Shown here piece by piece: positions 47,681 to 55,136 of a stretch of 64,000 bases of DNA. Below the pieces are notes generated by a model, which saw only the letters and a list, made by a program, of their open reading frames with translations, was not told the DNA's origin and did not search any database. Each line of letters begins with the position of its first letter. Position 1 is the stretch's first letter. Source of the DNA: Acinetobacter tibetensis (GTDB taxonomy: Bacteria > Pseudomonadota > Gammaproteobacteria > Pseudomonadales > Moraxellaceae). Location: assembly GCF_023824315.1 (NCBI RefSeq), contig NZ_CP098732.1, positions 496,001 to 560,000 on the forward strand, written 5' to 3'. The translations under genes and the position numbers were made by a program.

Positions 47681-48697
47681 TTAAACCGACTGTTCTTTTA
47701 AGTAATCCTCAGTGCGTTGCATTGCTTCTTTGATGTTGATAATTGCATTTTCTACATCTGCAAAAGTCTTGGCATTACCTCCACTTAAAGCTTGACGCCA
47801 CTTTCGAGCACCCGGAAGGTTTTGAAATAATCCCAGAATATGACGGGTGATAATCGATAAAGGAGCACCCTCAGCCATACGCTGAGCAATATAAGGCAGC
47901 ATTTGATCGATGATATCAAAACGATTAGGCAGGTCTAAATTCCACAATTGACCCAGTTCTGCCAAAAGGTACGGATTGTGATAGGCCTCACGACCAATCA
48001 TCACACCATCCACATGTTTGAGATGTTCTTGTGTTTCAGCAAAGGTTTTGATCCCGCCGTTAATTTCAATCAGTAGATTTGGGCGTTCTTGTTTGAGTCG
48101 ATAGACATCTTCATAACGCAGCGGTGGAACTTCACGGTTTTCTTTTGGAGATAAACCCTGCAATAACGCAATACGCGCATGTACGATAAAATTATCACAA
48201 CCTGTTTTGGCCACTGTATCGACAAAATGCAGCATTTCTTCATAAGAGTGCATATCATCAATGCCGATACGATGTTTCACGGTGACAGGAATATTTACTG
48301 CATTGCGCATTTCAGCGATACATTCTGCAACGAGGTCAGGTTCTGCCATGAGGCAGGCACCAATTTTATTGTTTTGTACACGGTCACTTGGGCAGCCAAC
48401 GTTTAAATTGACCTCATCATAGCCCCAGTCTTGTGCCATCTTTGTGCAAGTGGCTAAGTCTTTAGGATTGGAGCCGCCGAGTTGTAAAACGATTGGATGT
48501 TCTTGATTGTTAAAATCTAAATGGCGTTTGGCATCGCCAAAAAGAATGGCACCAGTAGTGACCATTTCGGTATATAAAATCACATTTGGATTAAATAAAC
48601 GGGCAAAGAATCGATAGTCCTTGGTGGTCCAATCCATCATCGGGGCAACACTGATTCGCGGAGATTGAGTGTTTTCAATGTTTTTGTTAATAGTCAT
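47681..48697 (-). CDS. dusA: tRNA-dihydrouridine synthase A
   Basis: DusA reduces uridines in the tRNA D-loop (U20/U20a), using FMN and NADPH. It is 338 aa, full length. Motifs are SPRISVAPMMDWTTKDYRFFARLF, LQLGGSNPKDLATC, NLNVGCPSDRVQNNKIGACLM with the catalytic Cys, VKHRIGIDD, LIEINGGIKTFAE and DGVMIGREAYHNPYLLAEL. The first ~16 codons before SPRISVAP differ from the displaced dusA start at 58126-58206, so this copy probably uses a 5' end supplied by the integrated element. The integrase remnant lies directly upstream. Confidence 0.96.
   Translation of the reverse strand: MTINKNIENTQSPRISVAPMMDWTTKDYRFFARLFNPNVILYTEMVTTGAILFGDAKRHLDFNNQEHPIVLQLGGSNPKDLATCTKMAQDWGYDEVNLNVGCPSDRVQNNKIGACLMAEPDLVAECIAEMRNAVNIPVTVKHRIGIDDMHSYEEMLHFVDTVAKTGCDNFIVHARIALLQGLSPKENREVPPLRYEDVYRLKQERPNLLIEINGGIKTFAETQEHLKHVDGVMIGREAYHNPYLLAELGQLWNLDLPNRFDIIDQMLPYIAQRMAEGAPLSIITRHILGLFQNLPGARKWRQALSGGNAKTFADVENAIINIKEAMQRTEDYLKEQSV
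48628..48650 (-). other. att-like core at the intact dusA end
   Basis: On the coding strand of dusA the core contains TGTTGCCCCGAT followed by a nearly identical tail. It matches the right copy at 21 of 23 positions (mismatches at two sites within the dusA codons). Confidence 0.6.
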
Positions 48698-48778
48698 TAA
48701 AAATCATACCTTTAATCTATATTTCGCAACCTGCGCGAATCTGTTTAAACCTGTGTTTAGGTGGGTTAATCGGTTTGC

Positions 48779-48814
48779 ATTTACACCATAATCAAAACAA
48801 TCTGTGGTGTAAAT
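48779..48814. promoter_or_regulatory. Inverted repeat before the integrase remnant
   Basis: Perfect arms ATTTACACCA (48779-48788) and TGGTGTAAAT (48805-48814) with a 16-nt spacer lie two bases before the integrase ATG. This could be an operator or an integrase arm-binding site. Confidence 0.5.
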
Positions 48815-48815
48815 T

Positions 48816-49495
48816 ATGGGGTTAATGACAGCAAAGAAAGGTGCAGAGGGTAAAGTGAATTATCGTACTGCGATTCGAATCAATCGAAAGGGCTTTCCTA
48901 CTTTTTCTGAAAGTAAAGTATTTCATTCAAAAACATTGGTTGAAAACTGGGTTAAGAAACGAGAAGTCGAAATCCAATAAAATCCTGATATTTTGCTTGG
49001 CAAAGAAAAGCTGATTGATCTGACCTTATCAGATGCCATAGATAAATATTTGGATGAAGTCGGGAGCGAGTACGGAAGGACGAAACGCTATTCTCTGCTC
49101 TTAATTAAGAAGCTACCAATCGCGCGCAATATTACCACAAAAATAAAATCAGTACATTTGGCCGAGCATGTTGCTTTAAGGAAGGGGGGAGATCCCTGAT
49201 CTCGAACTTGAACTGATCGCGACTAGTACGCAGCAACATGAGCTTTTACATATCCGTGGGGTGCTTTCTCATGCTGCTGTTATGTGGGAAATGGATATTG
49301 ATTTAAATGGGTTCGATAAGGCTACGGCTCAGTTAAGAAAAACACGCCAAATATCTTCCAGTCAAAAAAGAGACCGACTTCCTTCAACGGATGAGCTGAT
49401 TGGATTGACGAAGTATTTTACAGAGCGATGGAAGCTAAACCGTTATGGTTCTAAGTTGATTATGTGGTTTGCTATTTTCTCATGCAGACGTGAAG
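48816..49495 (+). pseudogene. Decayed dusA-type site-specific integrase
   Basis: The frame opens MGLMTAKKGAEGKVNYRTAI and continues as an integrase N-terminal arm-binding and core-binding region. It is broken three times. An in-frame TAA lies at 48978-48980. A run of six G near 49183-49195 shifts the frame, after which EIPDLELELIATSTQQHELL resumes. The catalytic domain is lost soon after LIMWFAIFSCRRE at about 49490. The segment SHAAVMWEMDIDLNGFDKATAQLRKTRQ is typical of tyrosine recombinases associated with dusA. Strand and position next to dusA fit the expected layout. Confidence 0.8.
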
Positions 49496-49662
49496 TCACC
49501 CCATTATTATCTGAAAGATTAGACAGACCACTTCTGTTTCGAGAGCAGACTAATTTACAACTTCATTTGTTGGCATGCCGTTCATGTCGTCATTATGGAA
49601 AACACGTCAAAACACTCAGTCAGCTTTCCAAAGCGTTTAAAAAGTTTGATGATGGTAAGTAG
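49481..49662 (+). pseudogene. Zinc-finger anti-sigma-like tail fused to integrase remnant
   Basis: The open frame starting at 49261 switches at about 49481-49495 from integrase sequence to CRREVTPLLSERLDRPLLF, then HLLACRSCRHYGKHV, ending FKKFDDGK. The HxxxCxxC arrangement is that of zf-HC2 anti-sigma-like proteins, which normally begin with a Cys-containing MxCxxVTxLLSER start. The two halves are joined in frame, most simply by a deletion that removed the integrase C-terminus and the start of the second gene. The cognate sigma factor is not present nearby. Confidence 0.6.
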
Positions 49663-49879
49663 GTCATGACTGCTGTTTCAAAATAACAATACCTCAGGCC
49701 AAGTTAATATGATTAATGTAAAAAAACCATTACTTCGAGTTTGAGATTTTGTACGTGAATGATGATGTTTGTTTTATAAAATCTCTATGTTTTTTAAAGA
49801 AAAATATTTTATATCGGTTTTTTTCTTTGTGATTATTTTGTATATTTAATGATCAAATTAACATTGTGAAGAGGGTGGT
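49663..49879. other. AT-rich island spacer
   Basis: No coding frame is seen. It ends with GAGGGTGG, the ribosome site of the next small ORF. Confidence 0.4.
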
Positions 49880-50107
49880 ATGTATAACTTTTCGGTAAGT
49901 GATCTAGACCAAATCATTGAAAATACGCTGAATGAAAATAAAAAGATCAGTAAAATGTTGATGGGATATAAGCTATTTCATGCGTTAATGAATGATCCTA
50001 AGTTTCATGCAGAAGTGACCAATTCAGCTTTAAGTGCGACGAAAAGAAAATATAAGAATCTAAAAATCAAAATCACGACGGATGAATACCAGCTACACTT
50101 TGAGTAA
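49880..50107 (+). CDS. Small hypothetical island protein
   Basis: A 75-aa protein with a good GAGGGTGG ribosome site before the ATG. The sequence MYNFSVSDLDQIIENTLNEN and the later LMGYKLFHALMNDPKFHAEV are soluble and mainly helical, with a basic KRKYKNLKIKI segment. No signal peptide or membrane segment is seen, and I do not recognise a family. It belongs to the island's left part. Confidence 0.55.
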   Translation: MYNFSVSDLDQIIENTLNENKKISKMLMGYKLFHALMNDPKFHAEVTNSALSATKRKYKNLKIKITTDEYQLHFE

Positions 50108-50131
50108 AATCATGTGCTTGAATAAAGAATC

Positions 50132-50449
50132 GTGGACTCAAACTGCAACATTAAAATTATGAGTGCCTACTTTTCTACTGTGAAAAAATTCGATAAGATA
50201 ACAATCCATTATTTTTTTGTGCTCTATATGCGCCCCCGAATACGAAAGTTCTTACATTCCTTTTATTCAACACCAAATTCAAAAGTTCTCGAAATGAAAT
50301 ATAACTTAAGCAGTTATAGTGATTTGGACTTACTCAAAAAAATTCAAAAATCTAGCTGCCAGAATCTTAGAACAGCCATTTGCAGCATCTTATCTGAGCG
50401 TGGTTATACCCCCGCTGAAATCTCGCTGTTAACCGTCGAATCGCCTTAA
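50132..50449 (+). CDS. Small hypothetical island protein
   Basis: An open frame of 105 codons from GTG 50132. The most protein-like part is the last ~50 residues from ATG 50291: MKYNLSSYSDLDLLKKIQKS and LRTAICSILSERGYTPAEIS, which look like a compact helical unit. ATG 50159 and ATG 50228 are other possible starts. The N-terminal half is AT-rich and may not be translated. No family is recognised. Confidence 0.4.
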   Translation: MDSNCNIKIMSAYFSTVKKFDKITIHYFFVLYMRPRIRKFLHSFYSTPNSKVLEMKYNLSSYSDLDLLKKIQKSSCQNLRTAICSILSERGYTPAEISLLTVESP

Positions 50450-50495
50450 TGTAAAAGCCCTCCATGCTGAACTGTTAAAATTACAAATATTTTAC

Positions 50496-51464
50496 TTAGA
50501 GCTGATGATCTTCACTCGTGATCCCAAAAGCTTTTCTCCATGCCTGAGGGCTAATGCCATATTTTTCACGAAAATTTTTTCGAAATGACACGGTATTATT
50601 AAACCCTGAAAGCTCGGTTATCTTTTCGATAGACAAATTTGTACTTTCTAAGAGTTCACAGCTTAATCTGATTCTTTCAGTATTGAGCCAATCAACTAAG
50701 GTCATGCCCGTAGCTTTCTTAAAATGTCGTGTGAACGTCCTACGTGTCATATTTGCCCGTTCAGCTAGGCCTTCAATATTATGTTGAATAGCTAAATTCT
50801 TTCTTAAAAAATCAAGTAAGAGATTAATTTGTGCATTCTGGCTCGACTTTGCCACAGGCTGTTCAATAAATTGAGCTTGTCCACCTTCACGATGAGGTGG
50901 GATCACCATTACTCTAGATACTTTATTTGCAATTTGTGCATTATAGATTTCACGTACCAAGTACAAACAGCAGTCTAATGCTGCACCTGTTCCAGCAGAG
51001 GTTACGACTCTTTGGTCTTCTACATACAGAGCATCACGATCAAGCTGAACCTGTGGAAATCGCTCACTAAAATCTTGTTCAGCCATCCAGTGCGTAGCTG
51101 CTTTTTTATGGTCAAGTAAACCAGCATATGCCAATGCATAAGTTCCATAGCATAACCCTACGATTCTAATTCCATTCTGATATGCCCAATTGAGGCTATC
51201 AATCAGTATTGGTTCAGGTTTGTGATTAAAATCATCCCACCCCGGAATAATAATAAGATCCGACTCTTTAATGAGTTCGATCCCACCATCAGGAATAATC
51301 ATCATAGATTGTTCTGTTTTTACAGGCTGACCATCTATAGAAAAAATTTTAAGATCAAATAAGGGTTTATCTTCAATTTTGATATTGAAGATAATGTGGG
51401 GGATAGAGAAGTGAAATGGATTTATATTGGGATAAACGAACAATCCAATCACTGGTATAGCCAT
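50496..51464 (-). CDS. GlxA-type AraC-family transcriptional regulator
   Basis: A 322-aa regulator with an N-terminal DJ-1/PfpI-like domain (about 1-170) including the nucleophile-elbow GLCYGTYALAYAGLL and the following ATHWMAE. The C-terminal AraC-type double HTH (about 215-315) has NIEGLAERANMTRRTFTRHFKKATGMTLVDWL and IEKITELSGFNNTVSFRKNFREKYGISPQAWRK. It is divergent from the MBL hydrolase gene, with an 18-bp palindrome between them. It therefore probably controls the downstream MBL-SnoaL-isochorismatase genes. The inducer is unknown. Confidence 0.9.
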   Translation of the reverse strand: MAIPVIGLFVYPNINPFHFSIPHIIFNIKIEDKPLFDLKIFSIDGQPVKTEQSMMIIPDGGIELIKESDLIIIPGWDDFNHKPEPILIDSLNWAYQNGIRIVGLCYGTYALAYAGLLDHKKAATHWMAEQDFSERFPQVQLDRDALYVEDQRVVTSAGTGAALDCCLYLVREIYNAQIANKVSRVMVIPPHREGGQAQFIEQPVAKSSQNAQINLLLDFLRKNLAIQHNIEGLAERANMTRRTFTRHFKKATGMTLVDWLNTERIRLSCELLESTNLSIEKITELSGFNNTVSFRKNFREKYGISPQAWRKAFGITSEDHQL

Positions 51465-51498
51465 TCAACCGACCTCTCTAAAATAATGAATATAGCAT

Positions 51499-51537
51499 AT
51501 TGTCCCAATAGTTTCGATGATTGTCCTTAAGGACAAT
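51499..51537. promoter_or_regulatory. Candidate GlxA-type operator
   Basis: A perfect 18-bp palindrome ATTGTCCTTAAGGACAAT at 51520-51537 plus an extra ATTGTCC half-site at 51499, exactly 21 bp (two helical turns) upstream, between the divergent regulator and hydrolase genes. Confidence 0.6.
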
Positions 51538-51596
51538 TTTTTTGTTTGATGATTTCTATCATGATTCAAGTATGACTCAATGATTGGATCTAGAAC

Positions 51597-52481
51597 ATGA
51601 ATAAAATTTTAAGTCGCTCTGTTATTGCACTCTCTCTGGCAATGGCTTCAGTTCATTTATATGCGAATGATAAGGTGGTTCAGCGAGATACCTCTAAAGT
51701 GACGCATATACAAGAAATTCGCAATGCAACGATTAAAGTCACCTATGCCGATACGACTTTTTTAATTGACCCAATGTTTGCGCAAAAAGGCTTCTATGAA
51801 GGTTTTCCTGATACTCATCGTAGCTATTTACGCAATCCATTGGTCGATTTACCTGTCAAGCCTGAAACGATTTTAGAAGGTGTAGATGCGGTAATCGTGA
51901 CCCATACACATTTAGATCATTGGGATGATGCAGCGCAAGCCACGATTCCGAAAAATATGCCTGTTTTTGTACAAAACAAACAAGATCAAAAAACCATTCA
52001 ATCACAGGGTTTTAAAGATGTTCGTATTCTGACTCAAACAACGTTTGAAGGCATTAAGCTGACTAAAATTGGTGGTCAACATGGTACGGATAAAATGTAT
52101 AGCAATCCTGAGCTAAAAGCTCTTTTAGGTGAAGCAATGGGTATGGTATTTGAAGCGACAGGACATGAAACGGTTTATGTGGCGGGTGATACCATTTGGC
52201 GTCCTGAAGTTGATCAAGCAATTCAATCCTTTAAACCAGATGTAATTGTATTAAATACAGGTAACGCTTTGGTTAATGGCTTTAACGAGTCCATTATTAT
52301 GGGCAAAGAAGATACTTATCGCGCAACTCAGAAAGCACCAAATGCCAAAGTGGTTGCTGTTCACATGGATGCCATTAATCACATGTCGGTAACACGTGCT
52401 CAGCTTGCAGAATATGTAAAAAATAAAGGTATTCAAGACAAAGTTTTAATTCCACTAGATGGTGAAACGCTTTCTTTTTAA
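51597..52481 (+). CDS. Exported MBL-fold metallohydrolase
   Basis: A 294-aa protein with a signal peptide (MNKILSRSVIALSLAMASVHLYA, cleaved before NDKVV), so the enzyme acts in the periplasm. The metallo-beta-lactamase fold motif is VIVTHTHLDHWDD (HxHxDH); IGGQHGTD and YVAGDTIWRPE give further ligands, and AVHMDAINHMSV closes the set. It resembles the UlaG-like/beta-lactamase-fold hydrolase group rather than true beta-lactamases. The substrate is unknown. First gene of a likely three-gene unit controlled by the divergent GlxA-type regulator. Confidence 0.85.
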   Translation: MNKILSRSVIALSLAMASVHLYANDKVVQRDTSKVTHIQEIRNATIKVTYADTTFLIDPMFAQKGFYEGFPDTHRSYLRNPLVDLPVKPETILEGVDAVIVTHTHLDHWDDAAQATIPKNMPVFVQNKQDQKTIQSQGFKDVRILTQTTFEGIKLTKIGGQHGTDKMYSNPELKALLGEAMGMVFEATGHETVYVAGDTIWRPEVDQAIQSFKPDVIVLNTGNALVNGFNESIIMGKEDTYRATQKAPNAKVVAVHMDAINHMSVTRAQLAEYVKNKGIQDKVLIPLDGETLSF

Positions 52482-52586
52482 TTCAACACATCCAACTTCA
52501 CTTTTAAGGCAGCATAGTATTCATTTCCCTAAAATAAAAATGGTGAATGAATTCTATGTTGGCTAAGATATTTGAATGAGCAAATA

Positions 52587-53012
52587 ATGAATACTGAAAT
52601 CATTACCAATAAAGAGTTGGCCCAACAATTTTACGAACATTTACAAAATGAAGACTATGAAAGTGCAGCACAATTATGCCATGAAGATTTCATATTCTAT
52701 TTACAACTAGATACCCCTATTCATGGTACAGATGGTTTTATTGTGTCTGAAAAAGCGAATTTTGATGCCTTCAAGGGATTTAAATTTACTGTTGAGAAGA
52801 TATTCGCAGAAGATAATTACGTTGCTGTATTTATGATTTTTGATGGATATCATTCAGAAAAGCTTATGGATATTGAACCAACAGGGAATCGTGTTCGACT
52901 TTCTCTAATGATGCTACTTCAAATCAAAGATGGAAAGATTCTTGAAAAAAGAGCTCATTTTGATAAGGCGGATGTTTTAAGACAATTAACGACTCCTCCA
53001 ATGGTTAGTTAA
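52587..53012 (+). CDS. SnoaL/NTF2-like protein
   Basis: A 141-aa NTF2-fold protein from ATG 52587 (an in-frame TTG at 52572 gives 146 aa). The pattern NKELAQQFYEHLQNEDYESAAQLCHEDFIFYLQLDTPIHGTDGF and AVFMIFDGYHSEKLMDIEPTGNRVRLSLMMLLQIKDGKILEKRAHFD is characteristic of SnoaL-like polyketide-cyclase/isomerase-type folds. A small-molecule enzyme or binding role is likely, but no substrate can be read. It lies between the MBL hydrolase and the isochorismatase-family gene. Confidence 0.75.
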   Translation: MNTEIITNKELAQQFYEHLQNEDYESAAQLCHEDFIFYLQLDTPIHGTDGFIVSEKANFDAFKGFKFTVEKIFAEDNYVAVFMIFDGYHSEKLMDIEPTGNRVRLSLMMLLQIKDGKILEKRAHFDKADVLRQLTTPPMVS

Positions 53013-53095
53013 TCTATGGCGTAAAAAACGCTTCTTTCTAATTCTGTTTTAAACAATCAGAACAAAATAAATGTTAGTTAAATAAAGGAAAAGAT

Positions 53096-53638
53096 ATGTC
53101 AAAATCAGCTTTATTAGTGATCGACTTACAAAATGAGTATCTACCTACAGGTAAATTACCATTGGTAAATATTGAACAAGCTGCTGCTAATGCAGTGAAA
53201 GTAATTGCGAAAGCCCGTCAAGATGGTACTCAAGTGATTCATGTCCAGCATATTGCGAATGCTGAATCGCCTATATTTCAACCTGACTCAAACGGTATTG
53301 AATTTCAGGACACAGTTAAGCCACAAGCAGATGAAACTGTGGTCATTAAAAATCACATCAATGCATTCTTAAACACGAATCTCAAAGAAATTTTAGATAG
53401 CAATCAAGTGACGGAGCTAGTCGTGATTGGTGCTATGAGCCATATGTGTGTTGATGCTGCTGTACGTGCTGCTTCTGACTTTGGTTATAAGGTAAGGGTT
53501 ATTCATGATGCTTGTACAACGCTAGACCTAGAATTTAATGGCGTTAAAGTACCTGCTGGGCATGTTCATGCAACATTAATGGTCGCTTTTGAATTTGCAT
53601 ATGCTCAAGTGATATCAACTGAAGATTATGTTAGCTAA
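53096..53638 (+). CDS. Isochorismatase-family cysteine hydrolase
   Basis: A 180-aa protein of the isochorismatase-like hydrolase superfamily. The N-terminal SALLVIDLQNEYLPTGKLPL carries the catalytic Asp. EFQDTVKPQADETVVIKNHINAFLNTNL holds the Lys. VIGAMSHMCVDAAVRAASDFGYKVRVIHDACTT carries the nucleophilic Cys after a non-proline cis peptide. Substrates of relatives include nicotinamide, ureidoacrylate and other amides. It is preceded by AAAGGAAAAG and followed by a strong terminator, so it ends the GlxA-controlled group. Confidence 0.9.
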   Translation: MSKSALLVIDLQNEYLPTGKLPLVNIEQAAANAVKVIAKARQDGTQVIHVQHIANAESPIFQPDSNGIEFQDTVKPQADETVVIKNHINAFLNTNLKEILDSNQVTELVVIGAMSHMCVDAAVRAASDFGYKVRVIHDACTTLDLEFNGVKVPAGHVHATLMVAFEFAYAQVISTEDYVS

Positions 53639-53688
53639 AGATTAAGATTTTCTAAAATTAACTTTATGCTAAATCTAAAATTAGACCA

Positions 53689-53719
53689 TAAAAAGCCTGA
53701 TTATTTATCAGGCTTTTTA
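53689..53719 (+). terminator. Terminator after the isochorismatase-family gene
   Basis: A perfect stem AAAAAGCCTGAT / ATCAGGCTTTTT with a 4-5-nt loop, A-run left and T-run right. Confidence 0.9.
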
Positions 53720-53782
53720 TATTGTTTGCTCATTGTACTAGACAAAATGGTAATGCTTTAAAAATAAAATATGGAATTGCAT

Positions 53783-53803
53783 ATATATGTTTATTCGTAT
53801 ATA
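53783..53803 (+). promoter_or_regulatory. ArsR box upstream of the first arsC
   Basis: ATATATGT, an 8-nt spacer and ATATA match the same pattern and spacing within the palindrome ahead of arsR at 54283-54303. Confidence 0.5.
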
Positions 53804-53836
53804 AATATATTCAAAGATTCGATTGAGTTTGAGTAA

Positions 53837-54271
53837 ATGACTGCTACTCCAAAAGTTAAGATTTATCACAACCCTGAATGTGGTACATCACGCAATACAC
53901 TGGCGTTAATCCGTAATGCCAATATTGAACCTGAAGTGATTGAGTACCTTGTAACACCTCCATCTAAAAATGAACTGATTCAAATGATTGCGGATGCGGG
54001 TTTAACCGTGCGAGAGGCAATTCGTAAGAATGTTGCCCCTTATTCTGATCTAGAGTTGGACCGTGAGGATTGGAGCGATGAGCAACTGCTTAACTTTATG
54101 CTTCAGTATCCAATTTTAATTAACCGTCCATTCGTGGTGACTGAACGAGGCACTCGTTTAAGTCGTCCGTCAGAACTGGTTTTAGAAATTCTGCCCCTCC
54201 CACAAAAGGGTGCTTTCACTAAAGAAGACGGTGAACAAGTGCTGGATGCAAATGGGCAGCGATTGAAATAA
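53837..54271 (+). CDS. arsC: Arsenate reductase, glutaredoxin-dependent type
   Basis: Reduces arsenate to arsenite with glutathione and glutaredoxin. The 144-aa protein shows KIYHNPECGTSRNTLALIR with the catalytic Cys15 near the N-terminus, YLVTPPSKNEL, the arginine-rich LTVREAIRKNVAPYSDL and PILINRPFVVTERGTRLSRPSELVLEIL. This is the E. coli plasmid R773 ArsC family. It stands 58 bp upstream of arsR with its own ArsR box, so it belongs to the same regulon. A second, unrelated arsenate reductase follows arsR. Confidence 0.95.
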   Translation: MTATPKVKIYHNPECGTSRNTLALIRNANIEPEVIEYLVTPPSKNELIQMIADAGLTVREAIRKNVAPYSDLELDREDWSDEQLLNFMLQYPILINRPFVVTERGTRLSRPSELVLEILPLPQKGAFTKEDGEQVLDANGQRLK

Positions 54272-54278
54272 AAATTTC

Positions 54279-54308
54279 ATGGATATATGTGAATATTGAT
54301 ATATCCAT
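54279..54308 (+). promoter_or_regulatory. ArsR operator
   Basis: A perfect 10-bp inverted repeat ATGGATATAT (54279-54288) and ATATATCCAT (54299-54308) with a 10-nt spacer, 20 bp before the arsR start. Confidence 0.7.
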
Positions 54309-54328
54309 ATGTCAGAGTGAGTGAAAGT

Positions 54329-54649
54329 ATGGATCAAATCAATTTCTTTAAATGTTTGGCTGATGAAACGCGATTCAACATTGTCATGTTGGTTCTTGGA
54401 AATAATGAACAGTGTGTTTGTGATTTGACTGAAAAACTACAACTCAGCCAACCCAAGATTTCGCGGCACTTAGCCTTACTGCGTTCTTCGGGGCTTTTAC
54501 AAGATCGACGTCAAGGGCAATGGGTGTATTACAGTCTCAATCCCAATTTACCTACTTGGTGCTTAGACGTACTTAATACCCTTAAAAATGCCGATTTACA
54601 GCCAAAAGTTGCACTATCCTTTCAGCAAATCAATAGTTATTGCGAGTAG
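54329..54649 (+). CDS. arsR: ArsR-family arsenic-responsive repressor
   Basis: A 106-aa ArsR/SmtB winged-helix repressor. The As(III)-binding CVC motif is NNEQCVCDLTEKLQLSQPKISRHLALLRSSGLL, with C29 and C31 just before the recognition helix. The start is ATG 54329 behind GAGTGAGTG; 11 further in-frame codons lie over the operator and are unlikely to be used. It probably represses its own operon and the first arsC, and releases when arsenite binds. Confidence 0.94.
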   Translation: MDQINFFKCLADETRFNIVMLVLGNNEQCVCDLTEKLQLSQPKISRHLALLRSSGLLQDRRQGQWVYYSLNPNLPTWCLDVLNTLKNADLQPKVALSFQQINSYCE

Positions 54650-54655
54650 AACAAG

Positions 54656-55129
54656 ATGAAATTCCTTTTTTTATGTACTGGAAATAGTTGCCGTAGCATT
54701 TTATCTGAAGTGCTTTTTAACAGTCGTGCGCCTGAAGGTTGGAAGGCATACAGTGCTGGTAGTAAGCCGTCAGGACAAGTGCATCCGTTGACCATAGAAA
54801 CTTTAGAAAATCTTGGTCTTTCAACTGATGGCTTGTGGAGTAAAACCATTGATGACTGTGAACAATATCAACCTGATGTGGTGATTACGGTTTGTGATTC
54901 AGCCGCTCAGGAAGCATGTCCGCTCTATTTAGGTGGTGCAATCAAAGCACATTGGGGTTTAGCAGATCCATCACACTTGGATTTACCGAAAGAAGAAAAA
55001 CTCAAAGCATTCCAAGTCACCGTTGATCATATCAACCGTCGCTTAGATGCATTATTGGCACTCGATACAGCGCATATGTCTCGTCCTGAGTTGATAGCCG
55101 CGATCAATCAAATTTCGCATATTGAATGA
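54656..55129 (+). CDS. arsC: Arsenate reductase, low-molecular-weight phosphatase type
   Basis: A 157-aa arsenate reductase of the phosphatase-like fold. The P-loop is [10 protein letters not shown] (C7, C12, R13, S14). Two further Cys, C80 and C88 in [16 protein letters not shown], resemble the redox relay of thioredoxin-coupled enzymes. The [12 protein letters not shown] segment supplies the catalytic Asp (ADPS). It lies six bp after arsR and overlaps the region just before acr3. This family is unrelated to the ArsC at 53837, so the island has two reductases for the same step. Confidence 0.93.
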   Translation: MKFLFLCTGNSCRSILSEVLFNSRAPEGWKAYSAGSKPSGQVHPLTIETLENLGLSTDGLWSKTIDDCEQYQPDVVITVCDSAAQEACPLYLGGAIKAHWGLADPSHLDLPKEEKLKAFQVTVDHINRRLDALLALDTAHMSRPELIAAINQISHIE

Positions 55130-55136
55130 GATCATC

